Of a stretch of 64,000 nt of DNA, positions 45,702 through 57,864 are shown in pieces. A model generated the notes under the pieces. That model ran no database searches, was not told where the DNA came from, and worked only from the letters and a program-made list of their open reading frames with translations. Each line of letters starts with the position of its first letter. The stretch's first letter is position 1. Both the position numbers and the translations under genes were made by a program. The DNA is from Thinopyrum elongatum (taxonomy: Eukaryota > Streptophyta > Magnoliopsida > Poales > Poaceae): contig CM022298.1 of NCBI GenBank assembly GCA_011799875.1, positions 55,085,792 through 55,149,791 of the forward strand, written 5' to 3'.

Positions 45702-47410
45702 TGATGGAAATATGCCCTAAAGGCAATAATAAATGGTTATTATTATATTTCCTTAATCATGATAAAGGTTTATTATTCATGCTATAATTGTATTGACCGG
45801 ACACTTAAATACATGTGTGGATATATAAACAAATACCGTGTCCCTAGTGAGCCTCTACTAGACTAGCTCATTGATCAAAAGATGGTTAAGGTTTCCTAAC
45901 CAGATACGCGAGTTGTCATTTGATAACGGGATCACATCATTAGGAGAATGATGTGACGGACAAGACCATGAGATCGTTCAGTTTATTGCTAGTGCTTTCT
46001 TGAATGTCAAATACATGTTCCTTCGACCATGATATCATGCAACTCCCGGATACCGGAGGAATACCTTGTGTGCTATCAAACGTCACAATGTAACTGATTG
46101 ATCATAAAGATGCTCTACAGGTATTTCCGAAGGTGTTTGTTGAGTTGGCATGGATCGAGATTGGGATTTGTCACTTCGAGTATCGGAGAGGTATCTCTGG
46201 GCCCTCTCAGTAATACACATCATAACAAGCTTGCAAGCAAAATGACTAAGGAGTTAGTTATGAGATGAAGTATTACGGAACGAGTAAAGAGACTTGACGG
46301 TAATGAGATTGAACTATGTATAAAGATACCGGCGATCGAATCTCGGGAAAGTAACATACCGACAGACAAAGGGAATTACGTATGTTGTCATAACGGTTCG
46401 ACCCATAAAAATCTTCGTAGAATATGTAGGAACCAATATGGGCCTCCAGGTTCCGCTATTGTTTATTGACCGGAGAGGTGTCTCAGTCATGTCTACATAG
46501 TGCTCGAACCTGTAGGGTCCGCACGCTTAACGTTCGTTGACGATATAGTGTTATATGAGTTATGTATGTTGGTGACCGAATGTTGTTCGGAGTCCCGGAT
46601 GAGATCACAGACATGACGAGGAGCTCCAGAATGGTCCAGAGGTTGAGATTAATATATGTGATAATACTGTTTGGTCTTCGGAAGGCTTCCGGAATTCACC
46701 GGAAGGGGTTTCAGATGTTTCCAGAAATGTTCGGGTACGAGAACACTTTATTTGGGCCAAGGGATAAAGCCCACGAGGTTTTTGAAAATTGCAAAAGGAA
46801 GTTTTGCGGAGGCCAGGGGCCAGACGCCAGGGACCCTGGCGTCTGGGTCCAGACGCCGGGAACCCTGGCATATGGTCCTGGAGTCCGAGAAGGACTCTTG
46901 CCTTTCGGGCAAAACCGACTTTGAAGAGGCTTTTACTCCAAGTTTCAACTCCAGGGCTCAACATATAAATAGAGGGGCAGGGCTAGCACCCAAGAGACAT
47001 CAAGATTCACCAAGCCGTGTGCCGGCAACCCCGTTCCCTCTAGTTTATCCTCCATCATAGTTTTCGTTGTGCTTGGCGAAGCCCTGCGGAGATTGTTCTT
47101 CACCACCACCGTCACCATGCCGTGATGCTGCCAGAACTCATCTACTACTTTGCCTCTCTTGCTGGATCGAGAAGGCGAGGACATCATCGAGCTGAACGTG
47201 TGCTGAACACGGAGGTGCCGCATGTTTGGTACTTGATCGGGACGGATCGTGAAGGTGTACGACTACATCAACCACGTTGATAAACGCTTCCACTTTGCGA
47301 TCTTCAAATGTATGAAGATGCTTTCCCCTCTCATATAGCTATGCATCTCCATGGATATATCTTGCGTGTCCGTAGATTTTTTTTTTCTCCATGCAATGTT
47401 TCCCAACATA
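45702..47410 (+). mobile_element. C2 3' LTR (1709 bp)
   Basis: TGATGGAAATATGCCCTAAA...GCAATGTTTCCCAACA, preceded by PPT AAGTGGGAGA (45691-45700). A perfect 13-bp-arm palindrome around CCAGACGCCAGGG lies at 46820-46846, with TATAAATA at 46964-46971. Confidence 0.93.
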
Positions 47411-47453
47411 AGATTGATCCCCTATACTTGTGGGTCATCAATGCTCTTTTCTG

Positions 47454-47469
47454 GTGCCGTTGCCGGGTA
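47454..47469 (+). promoter_or_regulatory. G4 primer-binding site
   Basis: TGGTGCCGTTGCCGGG, 11 nt after the LTR, differs from the G1/G2 PBS by C-to-T at position 4. Confidence 0.8.
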
Positions 47470-47546
47470 TTGATGCACTTATTGTAAGTGGAATTTGGTA
47501 AGGAAACAATTATATTACAAGCTGAAATTTCCTGTCACTAGTTACT

Positions 47547-48852
47547 ATGGAAAACAATCCTTTGAGGGCTTTCTTCGGGGTATCTTCACCTCCACCGGAA
47601 GTACAAAGAGTTGTTCTAAACCTACTGCACCTACTGAAAATATTTATTATGAGATTCCTTCAGGAATGATAGAGAAACTGCTAGCTAATCCTTATGCAGG
47701 AGATGAAACGCTACATCCTGATATGCACTTAATCTATGTGGATGAAATTTGTGGATTATTTAAGCTTGCAGGTTTATCCAGAGATAAAGTTAAGAAGAAT
47801 GTATTCCCTTTATCTTTTGGGGAAAAGGCATTGACATGGTATAGGCTATGTGATGATGTTGGAGCTTGGGATTGGAATTGATTAAAATTAGAATTTCATC
47901 AAAAAATTATCCTATGCATCTGGTTCATCGTGATCAGAATTTTATATATAATTTTTGGCCTCGTGAAGGAGAAAGGATCGCTCAAGCTTGGGGGAGGCTT
48001 AAGTACATGATGCATACATGCCCCAATCATGAGCTCTCAATTGAAATTATCTTACAGAATTTTTATCCCCGGCTTTCTCACGATGATCAAACCATGCTCG
48101 ATTCTTCTTCAACTGGTTCCTTTATGAAGAAAACTATTGAATTCAAATGGGATCTTCTAGAAAGAATTAAACACAACTCTGAAGATTGGCAACTCGACAA
48201 AGGTAGAGAGTCAGGTATTACACTTAAGTTTGATTGTGTTAAATCTTTTATGGACACCGATGCTTTTCATAAGTCTAGAACTAAATATGGACTTGACTCT
48301 GAGATAGTAGCCACCTTTTGTGAATCATTTGCTAGTCAGGTTGATCTCCCTAAGGAGGAGTGGTTTAAATATCATCCCCCTGTTAAAGAAAAGAATGAGG
48401 AACCCATTAGAGTTAAATAAGAAACTATCATTTACAAGTTTGATCCAGTTGTGTCTACTGCTTATATTGAGAAACCACATTTTCCTATTAGGATAAAGGA
48501 ACATGCTAAAGTTTCAACTGCGGTTAACAAAAGTAATATTAGAGCACCTAGATACTCTAAACAAATTAAATTTGAACCTAATGTTGCTATGGTTAAGGAT
48601 CTCTTGGTCAATAATATTGATGGGCATGTTATTTATTTCTGTGATGAAGCTACTAGAATTACTAAACCCGACACTAAAGATAAGAATAAACCTGTTGTTG
48701 GCTTGCCTATTGTCTCTGTTAAAATAGGAGATCATTGTTATCATGGCTTATGTGACTTGGGTGCTAGTGTGAGTGCTATTCCATTTACCTTATATCAAGA
48801 AATTATGAATGATATTGCACCTGCTGAAATAGAGGACATTTATGTTACTATT
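47547..48852 (+). pseudogene. G4 gag and first half of protease
   Basis: ATG at 47547 gives MENNPLRAFFGVSSPPPE, parallel to G1 gag. A frameshift near 47620 leads to YEIPSGMIEKLLANPYAGDE and IYVDEICGLFKLAGLSRD. A TGA near 47880 is followed by IYNFWPREGERIAQAWGR and CVKSFMDTDAFH, with a TAA near 48418. The protease motif HGLCDLGASVSAIPFTLY (about 48745) is intact. The sequence is cut by S3 at 48852 inside the protease. The protease finishes after 50244 (VLCGKIKYPTDFLVLGSP, IIFGRPFLKTVNAKID). Confidence 0.88.
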
Positions 48853-50239
48853 TGATACGTCTCCAACGTATCTATAATTTTTGATTGTTACTTGCTATTA
48901 TATTATCCATCTTGGATGTTTTATATGCATTTATATGCTATTTTATATTATTTTTGGGACTAACCTATTAACCTAGAGCCTAGTGCCAGTTTCTGTTTTT
49001 CCCTTGTTTTTGAGTTTTACAGAAATGGAATATCAAACGGAGTCCAAATGGGCTGAAAATTTACGGTGATTTTTTATGGACCAGAAGAAGCCCACGGAGC
49101 ATCGTAGTTGGGCCAGAAGAGTCCCGAGGTGACAGCAAGGGTGGAGGGCGCCCCCCTAGGGCGCGCCCCCCTGTCTTGCCGCTGCCTCGTGGACCCCCTG
49201 GCGTGGGACCGACACTAAAAATTCCTATAAATCCTGAAACCCCTAGAAATAAACCTAGATCAGGAGTTCTGCCGCCGCAAGCCTCTGTAGCCACGAAAAA
49301 CCAATCGGGAGCTTGTTCCGGCACCCTGCCGAAGGGGGAAACCATCACCGATGGCCATCTTCATCATCCCGGCGGTCTCCATGACGAGGAGGGAGTAGTT
49401 CACCCTCGGGGCTGAGGGTATGTACCAGTAGCTATGTGTTTGATATCTCTCTCTCGTGTTCTTGATTTGGCACAATCTTGATGTACCGCGAGCTTTGTTA
49501 TTATAGTTGGATCATATGGTGTTTCTTCCCTCTCTATATCTTGTTGTGATGAATTGAGACTTGCTCTTTGAGGTTCCGTTATGTTGGGTTGAGTATTGGA
49601 TTTGAGAACACTTGATGTATGTCTTGCGATGGGATATCTGTGGTGACAATGGGATGTCTATTGATTCACTTGATGTATGTTTTGGCACTCAACTCGCGGA
49701 TTCCCGAGGTGATATTGGGGTAATCTATGCATAGGGGTTGATGCACGTTTTCGTCCTACGTTCTCCGATAGAAACTTTGGAGTGATTCTTTGTCGCACGT
49801 TGAGGGATTGTTATGTGATCCAAATATGTTATCATTGTTGAGAGAATTTGCACTAGTGAAAGTATGAACCCTAGGCCTTGTTTCCAAGCATTGCAATGCC
49901 GTTTTTGCTCACTTTTGTTACTAGCTATCTTGCTGTTTTTATAATTTCAGATTACAAAAACCTATATCTACCATCCATATTACACTTGTATCACCATCTC
50001 TTCGCCGAACTAGTGCACCTATACAATTTACCATTGTATTGGGTGTGTTGGGGACACAAGAGACTCTTTGTTATTTGGTTGCAGATTTGTTTGAGAGAGA
50101 CCATCTTCATCCTACGCCTCCCACGGATTGATAAACCATAGGTCATCCACTTGAGGGAAATTTGCTACTGTCCTACAAAACTCTGCTCTTGGGGGCCCAA
50201 CATGAGTCTACAAGAAGAAAGGTTGCATAGTAGACATCA
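48853..50239 (+). mobile_element. S3: solo gypsy LTR (1387 bp), TSD CTATT
   Basis: TGATACGTCTCCAACGTATC...GCATAGTAGACATCA, flanked by CTATT at 48848-48852 and 50240-50244. G4 protease coding resumes directly after it. TATAAATC lies at 49226-49233. The start resembles the G2 LTR but the bodies differ. ORFs inside (for example 49176-49415) are not genes. Confidence 0.95.
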
Positions 50240-50244
50240 CTATT

Positions 50245-51660
50245 AAACTTGCAAATAGAGATACTATTTCACCACTTGGGATTGTTAGAGATGTTGAAGT
50301 CTTGTGTGGAAAAATAAAATACCCTACTGATTTCCTAGTTCTTGGTTCTCCACAAGATGATTTTTGTTTCATTATATTTGGTAGACCTTTCTTGAAAACC
50401 GTTAATGCTAAGATCGACTATAATAAAAAAACGGTTAGCCCTAATTTGGTGACATATCTCATGAGTTTAATTTCTCCAAGTTTCGTAGAAAACCTCGTGA
50501 TAAAGAATTGCCTAGTAAAGATGAAATTATTGGTCTAGCTTCTATTGTCATTCCTCCTACTGATCCGTTAGAACAATACTTGCTAGACCATGAAAATGAT
50601 ATGCACATGAATGAAAGACATGAAATAGATAAGATGTTCTTTGATCAACCACCTATTCTTAAAGATAATTTTCCTGTTGAGACTCTTGGAGGTCCTCCTC
50701 CTCCTCAAGGTGATCCCGTGTTTGAGTTAAAACAATTGCCTGGTACTTTGAAGTATGCCTATCTTGACGAAAAGAAGATATACCCTGTTATTATTAGTGC
50801 TAACCTTTCAGAACATGAAGAAAAGGAATTCCTTAAAACTCTAAGGAAGCACCGTGCCGCTATTAGATATACTCTTGATGATCTTAAGGGCATTAGCCCC
50901 ACTCTATGTCAACACAAGATTAATGTGGAGCTTGATGCTAAACTAATTGGCGATCATCAATGACGATTAAATCCTAAGATGAAGGAGTTGGTAAGAACTG
51001 AAATATTAAAGCTTCTAGAAGCAGGTATAATTTATCCCATAGTTGATACTAGATGGGTAAGTCATGTTCATTGTGTCCCTAAGAAAGGAGGCATTACTGT
51101 TGTCCCTAATGATAAAAATGAGCTCATTCCACAAAGAATTGTAACTGGATATAGGATGGTAATTGATTTTAGAAAATTAAACAAAGCTACTAGAAAAGAT
51201 CATTTACCCTTGCTTTTTATTGATCAAATGTTAGAAATACTATCTAAGCATACACACTTTTGCTTTCTTAATAGATATTCTGGTTTCTCTCAAATGTCTG
51301 TATCACAAGCTGGTCAAGAGAAAACCACTTTCACTTCTCCTTTTGGAACTTATGCTTATAGACGTATGCCTTTTGGTTTATGTAATGCACCTGCTACCTT
51401 TCAAAGATGTATGACTGCTATATTCTCTAACTTTTGTGAAAAGATTGTTGAGGTTTTCATGGAGGATTTTTCCGTTTATGGAACTTCTTTCGATGATTGC
51501 TTAAGCAACCTTGATCAAGTTCTGCAGAGATGTGAACAAACTAATCTTGTCTTGAATTGGGAGAAGTGCCACTTTGTGGTGAATGAAGGTATTGTCTTGG
51601 GGCATAAATTTCTAAATGGGGTATTTAAGTAGGCAAAGCTAAAGTTGATGCAGTTGAGAA
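50245..51660 (+). pseudogene. G4 protease end and reverse transcriptase
   Basis: After the protease, frames 50508-50963 and 50979-51632 give [19 protein letters not shown], a TGA near 50961, [46 protein letters not shown] and [16 protein letters not shown]. The catalytic box is VFMEDFSVYG (Met-Glu-Asp, 51459-51467) where G1 has [10 protein letters not shown], so one of the two adjacent metal-binding aspartates is Glu. A stop and frameshift at about 51630 separate RT from RNase H. Confidence 0.9.
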
Positions 51661-53635
51661 AATGCCATGTCCTAAAGATATTAAAGGTATAAGAAGTTTC
51701 CTTGGTCATGCTGTTTTCTATAGAAGGTTTATTAAAAATTTCTCTAAAATTTCTAGGCCTCTTACTAATCTCTTGCAAAAAGATGTTCCATTTGTTTTTG
51801 ATGGTGATTGTGTGGAAGCCTTTGAAACACTTAAGAAAGCCTTAACTTCTGCACGTATTGTTCAACCTCCTGATTGAACTTACCATTTGAAATTATGTGT
51901 GATCCTAGTGATTATGTTGTTGGTGTTGTTCTAGGACAAAGAGTTGATAGGAAATTAAATGTTATCCATTATGCTAGTAAAACTCTAGACAGTGCTCAAA
52001 GATATTATGCTACTACTAAGAAAGAATTTTTAGCAGTTGTGTTTGCATGTGACAAATTCGGATCCTACATAGTTGATTCTAAAGTAATTGATCACACCAA
52101 TCATGGTGCTATTAAATAATTTATGGAAAAGAAAGATGCTAAACCTAGACTCATCAGGTGGGTTATATTGCTACAAGAATTGGATTTGCATATTACTGAT
52201 AGGAAGGGAGCTGAGAATCCCGTAGCTGATAACTTGTCTAGGTTAAAAAATATTCTTGATGACCCACTACCTATTAATGATGCTTTTCCTGATGAGCAAC
52301 TAGCTGTCATAAATTCTTCTCGTAGTACTCCTTGGTATGTAGACTATGCTAATTACGTCGTTGCTAAATTTATACCACGTAGTTTCACATACCAGCAAAA
52401 CAAAAAGTTCTTCTTTGATTTAAGACATTACTTCTGGGATGACCCACATGTTCATAAAGAAGGAGTAGACGGTATTATTAGATGTTGTATACCTGAGCAT
52501 GAACAGGAACAAATCCTACAGAAGTGTCATTCCGAGGCTTATGGAGGACACCACGCTGGAGATAGAACCGCACATAAGGTATTGCAATCTGATTTTTATT
52601 GGCCTACTCTTTTCAAGGATGCTCGTAAGTTTGTTTTATCTTGTGATGAATGTCAAAGAATTGGTAATATTGGTAGACGTCAGGAAATGCCTATGAATTG
52701 TTCACTTGTTATTGAACCATTTGGTGTTTGGGGATTTTATTATATGGGACCTTTTCCATCCTCTAATGGGTATACACATATTCTAGTTGTTCTTAATTAC
52801 GTTACAAAGTGGGTAGAAGCTATTCCAACTAGTAGTGCTGAACATAACACTTCTATTAAAATGCTTAAATAAGTTATTTTCCCGAGGTTTGGAGTCCCTA
52901 GATATTTAATGACGGATGGTGGTTAACATTTCATTGATGGTGCTTTCCGTAAGCTACTTGCTAAATATGATGTTACCCACAGAATTGCATCACTCTACCA
53001 TCCTCAGTCTAGTGGTCAAGTTGAATTGATCAATAGAGAAATAAAGTTAATTTTGCAAAATACCGTTAATAGATATTGAAAAAAATGGTCTAAGAAACTA
53101 GATGATGCATTATGGGCATACAGAACTGCTTATAAAAATCCTATGGGTATGTCTACGTATACAATGGTTTATGGAAAAGCATGTCATTTACCTCTTGAAT
53201 TAGAAAATAAAGCGATTTAAAACTTGCCGGTGAAAAGAGGTTATTCGATATTAGCTCGCTAGATGAATGGAGAACCCAAGCTTATGAAAATGCCAAATTT
53301 TTTAAAGAAAAAGTTAAAAGATGGCATGATAAAATAATTCAAAAGCGGGAATTCAAAGTGGATGAGTATGTTCTATTGTACAATTCTCATTTTAGATTTT
53401 TTGCAGGAAAACTTCTCTCTAAATGTGAAGGACCATATATCATTGAGGAAGTTTATCGTTCTGGAGTCATTAAGATCAATAACGCCGAAGGCACTAATCC
53501 GAAGGTGGTCAATGGGCAAAGAATTAAGCATTATATCTCAGGTACACCTATTAATATTGAAACTAACATTATTCAAACTATGACACCGGAGGAATACATA
53601 AGAGAAACCTTCCAGAACACTCCAGAACCCTAAAA
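51661..53635 (+). pseudogene. G4 RNase H and integrase
   Basis: RNase H: MCDPSDYVVGVVLGQRVDRK (G1 has [12 protein letters not shown]), a stop near 51875, [18 protein letters not shown], a stop near 52119. Integrase: [19 protein letters not shown] with CDECQ (finger). The core first Asp is replaced by Tyr (GFYYMGPFP, codon 52738-52740; G1 keeps Asp). LMTDGG is followed by a stop, and [12 protein letters not shown] keeps Glu. A deletion near 53215 removes part of WAIKELN. The C-terminus KLLSKCEGPYIIEEVYRSGV runs to FQNTPEP and a stop at 53633-53635. Not functional. Confidence 0.92.
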
Positions 53636-53734
53636 AGAAAGAGGTACGTGATACGGTAAGTAAACCGACTCCAAAAAATCCATAAAAATATTTTCTGTCA
53701 GTTTTGGAGTATTAGAAAAAATACAAAAATAAGA

Positions 53735-53860
53735 AACACCAGTGGGGGCCACCCAGGTGCCCACGAGCCACCAGGGCGTGGGCCCCTCGTGAGCCTTCCC
53801 GACTCCATTTTCTTCTAGAATACTTGTTTTGCAAGATAATAATTCTTTATATATACTCCC
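53735..53860 (+). promoter_or_regulatory. LTR-like promoter segment between G4 pol and the downstream ORF
   Basis: GGGGGCCACCCAGGTGCCCA (53744-53763), followed by CGAGCCACCAGGGCG, repeats the block that lies ~80 bp upstream of the TATA box in the G4 LTRs (37829-37870, 56166-56200). A TATATATA box (53848-53855) follows about 100 bp later, about 90 bp before the ORF start at 53944. Inference: an internal promoter for the downstream ORF. Confidence 0.5.
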
Positions 53861-53943
53861 GGACGTTTTGACCACCGTAACGCAGAAATCTCTTCTGTAT
53901 TTGTTTCATGCTGTTTTTTGTTAGATTTTCTAAGCCAGGCATC

Positions 53944-54585
53944 ATGTCTTCTCCCACCTCTAGCAATGGGGGAGACGATGCTTGGTTGCTGCAGATGGAA
54001 CTAAGGAGGGAGAGAACTGAGGAGGCCACAATGGAGGAAGACGAAGGAGACTCACTCGAGGCTCACCCTCCGGCTTCGAAGAGGGGCACTCTGGCTGGCA
54101 TCTCCACTACTCCTAACCCCCATCAAGCCATGAGGTCGATGAACAACGAAAGGAACCGAGAAGTGCAATAAGGGCTTCCCCCTAGGAGACCCTTACACAG
54201 GTTACATCAGAACATTTTTTATAATTTGGTTCATAGTTATGGGGTTGAATATACTCCTCGTATGTATATACCGTCCAATTGGGACATATCTCATCCAAGA
54301 GAAAGTGATGCAGGAACAAGTTGTTGGTGGCCTAAAAATAAGCATATTATGGGCGAGGTAGAGAAGAATACCAGGTTGATCCGTCAATTGCTCCGAGAAA
54401 TTCAGAGTATGAAGGAGATACTCATGAGCATTGCGGAGGACAAGTCTACCACTTTACGCACCCATCATCACCGAAGAAAGAAACTTGAGTACACGGGTAT
54501 GGGAACTCCCCTTGGCTTTTGCAAGCTTGAGGGAGGTGCCCCGGTATCGTACCACCATCACTTTTATTATCTTTACCTATTTTAG
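53944..54585 (+). pseudogene. G4 downstream (env-position) ORF of unknown function, one in-frame stop
   Basis: The frame from ATG 53944 runs MSSPTSSNGGDDAWLLQMEL, then an acidic, disordered N-terminus and a TAA at 54169-54171. It continues in the same frame through HSYGVEYTPRMYIPSNWDIS and GEVEKNTRLIRQLLREIQSM to a TAG after 54582. Total about 213 codons. The EVEKNTRLIRQLLREIQSMK stretch has a heptad-like pattern that could form a coiled coil. No signal peptide or clear membrane segment is seen, so an envelope role is not supported. It is unlike the G3 downstream ORF. Function unknown. Confidence 0.55.
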
Positions 54586-55888
54586 TTCGATCCTTAGCTA
54601 TTTTCATGATTTAGTTGAATAAAATGTTTAGCATGATCTATTTTCGAGTGCTAGCTTTGTGATCTATCTATCTATGTAATCGAGTTGAGACTTATATAAA
54701 AAGAGTAGTTTGAGTTTTGCTTCTTTACTTTTATGTTTCAATCTTAGCAATGAAAATAATGGAAAAGATCATATGCTAATCTCATGGGAAGTAATAACAT
54801 CACATAAAGAAAAGTATAAGTGGTAAAATTTATTGGAAGTTGACAAACATAGCATTCGTCAATGATGAAATTAATGAAAGAATTAATAAGGGAAGAGAAA
54901 ATTCACATATAAATATACTATCTTGGACATCTTTTATGATTTGAGCACCATTAAGTATTTTATGTCAAATTGTTGACGTTGGACAAGGAAGACAACGTAA
55001 TGAGTTATGTTTGCTAATATTCACATAGAAGTTATGTTGTTATAGATCCTCCAACATGGGGTGTTTGCTCAATATCTTTATCCTCCAATATCTTTGCTCA
55101 ATATGTATGATCTTTTATTGTAAGGGAAAATAAGTGTTGTACGAACTTGTGATGGTAAAGAAATAAAAGCGACGGACTGCATAATAAAGGTTGCTCTCAC
55201 AAGGGGTAATATAACGTGATGTTCCTTTGCATTAAGAGCTTGCACATCCAAAATTAAAAAGCCATAACAACCTCTGCTTCCCTCTGCGAAGGGCCTATCT
55301 TTTACTTTTATGTATTTACTTTTCATGCAAGAGTCAATAGTGTTCTCCTCTATTCCTTTTTATTTTTCTCTTTTGCAAGCATCATGTGGTGGGGAAAGAT
55401 CTAGACATATATATCCAATTGAATATTTGTGATCATGAGTTATTATTGTTGACATCACCCTTGAGGTAAATGAGTTGGGAGGCGAAATTATAAGCCCCTA
55501 TGTTCCTATGTGTCTGGCTGAAACTTTTGCTCCATATATATGTCGTGAGTGTTAGCAATCATAGAAGACTAAATGATAGTTGAGTATGTGTACTTGCTAA
55601 TTGAAAGCTCCTACATTAGACTCTTCCTAAAAAGATGATGACCTACAATTGCATTGTTGACTGAGAACATAGTTTGTTAGTTTTCAAGAAAGTCTATGCC
55701 TTATACTTTGATGTTGTGATGAATTGTTACTTGTTCATGAGAAGTTTTATGATGATAATGTATTGCTGCTATGATATGTTTCATGATGCTACTATGTTCG
55801 TATTTTGTTTTATTGACATCTCTCTCTCTCTCTAAACATGTGGTCATGATTATCGATATCGGCTTTTGCTTGAGGACAAGCGAGGTCT
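54586..55888 (+). other. G4 non-coding tail
   Basis: AT-rich, no supported gene. It includes CTCTGCTTCCCTCTGCGAAG near 55270, which matches the complement-like text near 8530 in G3, and TTTTGCTTGAGGACAAGC just before the PPT. The latter motif also precedes the G3 PPT. Confidence 0.6.
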
Positions 55889-55902
55889 AAGCTTGGGGGA
55901 GT
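55889..55902 (+). promoter_or_regulatory. G4 polypurine tract
   Basis: AAGCTTGGGGGAGT immediately before the 3' LTR; identical to the G3 PPT. Confidence 0.88.
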
Positions 55903-57423
55903 TGATACGTCCATTTTGCATCATGTGTTCCTACTGTTATTTATAATGTTTTTGAACAATATAAGACTTTGTAGTGTCATTCTAATGCCTTTTCTCTCTT
56001 AGTTTTGCAAGATTTTAATTGAAGAAGGAGAATGCCGGTGACTGGAATTCTGGGCTTGAAAAACCTATCTCAGAGATACCTATTCTTCACATCTCCAAAT
56101 GAGCTGAAATTTCACGGAGAATTGTTTTGGAATAAATAAAAATACTGGAAGAAAGAAATAGCAGAGGGGGCCACCCAGGTGCCCACGAGGCACCAAGGCT
56201 CGCCCAACCCCCCAAGGCGTGCCCTGGGGGCTTGTGGGGCCCCTGGCCAGCCTCCAGTGCCCATCTTCTGGTATATAAGCCCATTTTCCCTAGAAAAAAC
56301 AAGGAAAGGACTTTCGGACGAAGCGTCGCCGTCTCGAGGCTGAACCTAGGCAGTAGCATTTTTGCTCTCCGGCGGAGCGATTCCTCCGGGGATACTTCTC
56401 TTCGGGAGGGGGAAATTGAAGCCATCGTCATCACCAATAACCCTCTCATCTTGGGAGGACCAATCTTCATCAACATCTTCACCAGCACCATCTCATCTCA
56501 AACCCTAGTTCATCTCTTTTATTCAATCTTTGTATCAAAATCTCATATTGGTAACTGTGGGTTGCTAGTAGTGTTGATTACATCTTGTAGTTGATGCTAG
56601 TTGGTTTATTTGGTGGAAGATTAAATGTTCAGATCCATTATGTTATTCAATACTCCTCTGATCTTGGACATGAATATGATTTGCGAGTAGTCACTTTTGT
56701 TCTTGAGGACATGGGAGAAGTCTTGTCATAAGGAATCATGTGAATTTGGTATTCGTTCGATATTTTGATGATATGTATGTTGTTGATTCCCTTAGTGGTA
56801 TTATTTGAACGTCGACTACACGACACTTCACCATCTTTGGGCCTAAGGGAATGCATTGTGGAGTAGTAATTAAATAATGGGTTGCTAGAGTGACAGAAGC
56901 TTAAACCCTTGTTTATACGCTATTCCGTAAGGGGCTGATTTGGATCCATATGTTTCATGCTATGATTAGATTTATCTTAATTCTTCTTTCGTAGTTGTGG
57001 ATGCATGCGAGAGGGGGTAATCATAAGTGGGAGGCTTGTTCAAGTAAGAACAGCACCCAAGCACTGGTCCACCCACATATCAAATTATCAAAGTAGCAAA
57101 CGCGAAGCAAACAAACATGATGAAAGTGACTAGATGAAATTCCCGTGTGTCCTCAAGAACGCTTTACTTATTATAAGAGACTGTTCCAGCCTGCCCTTTG
57201 CTACAAAAATAATTGGGCTACCTTGCTGCACTATTGTTAACGTTACTATTTATTGCTCGTTACAAATTATCTTGCTATCAAACTATCTGTTACCGACAAT
57301 TTCAATGCCTGCAGAAAATACCTAGCTGAAAACCGCTTCTCATTTCCTTCTGCTCCTCGTTGGGTTCGATACTCTTACTTATCAAAAGTGCTATGATTGA
57401 TCCCCTATACTTGTTGGTCATCA
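55903..57423 (+). mobile_element. G4 3' LTR (1521 bp)
   Basis: TGATACGTCCATTTTGCATC...CTTGTTGGTCATCA, collinear with 37568-39010 plus 47416-47442. TATATAAG lies at 56272-56279. Confidence 0.95.
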
Positions 57424-57864
57424 GTGCTTCTCCCGCCTTGTGTCCTCGTGTGGGTCTTGCCCAGCGGTGCCCATGCCGAGGTACCTTCGTTCCTGGATCA
57501 TTTGCGAAGATCAAAGTCCCCCAGCTCATCGCCATATGTCTCGCTGCTAAACTCCTCCACGGCCTCATCGACATCATCGTCAGGGTCGATCCGCATCAAG
57601 TATGGGTAGTGTCTTCAGCCTGGAGCGAGTCCAACCCCTCTAGTTTGTTGCCATCTGGCTGTGAGGTCGGGGAGCAAAGGTTGGTCATCCTTGAGCGCCA
57701 TGGCTATAGCAACAAGTGGAGATAAATTCAAGTTGCGAGGGTTGATGAAAACTAAAACAAATGGAATAAGTGACTACCACAATTACTCAGGTTGGTGTTG
57801 AAGCCGATGACAGATGCATCGCTGGGGAATATTGTCGTCTTGCCCTTGAACATGAGGGACATCG
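57424..57864 (-). pseudogene. Transposase_28-like pseudogene, right copy, C-terminal part
   Basis: The minus strand reads acidic segments typical of the disordered tail of this protein family, for example MRIDPDDDVDEAVEEFSSET and YGDELGDFDLRK, interrupted by stops. It continues across G4 at 37431-37567. Upstream (higher coordinates) it is split by a MITE. No catalytic residues are recognisable. Confidence 0.5.

Larger units (their letters stand above)
39016..47410 (+). mobile_element. C2: Angela-like copia retrotransposon, TSD TAAGA
   Basis: Both LTRs, leader, gag, protease, integrase, RT, RNase H, repeat array and PPT are present in order. TAAGA flanks it at 39011-39015 and 47411-47415. It is inserted 27 bp before the end of the G4 5' LTR. 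Its 5' LTR lacks the final ~100 bp and the PBS. The coding part has several stops and frameshifts. Confidence 0.95.
37568..57423 (+). mobile_element. G4: complete gypsy retrotransposon, TSD GTGCT, with C2 and S3 nested inside
   Basis: The outer LTR ends TGATATGTCC (37568) and GTCATCA (57423) are flanked by GTGCT at 37563-37567 and 57424-57428. Without nested elements it is about 10.06 kb: LTR, PBS, gag-protease-RT-RNase H-integrase, downstream ORF, non-coding tail, PPT, LTR. It is the same family as G1 in opposite orientation. Coding regions are broken by several stops and by catalytic-site substitutions. Confidence 0.95.

Noticed and set aside
49176..49415. 79-codon Pro-rich frame
   Set aside because: It is inside solo LTR S3 near its TATA box and is not conserved as a protein.
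53944..54585. Calling the G4 downstream ORF an envelope gene
   Set aside because: No signal peptide, transmembrane anchor or fusion-type features are visible; position alone is not enough.
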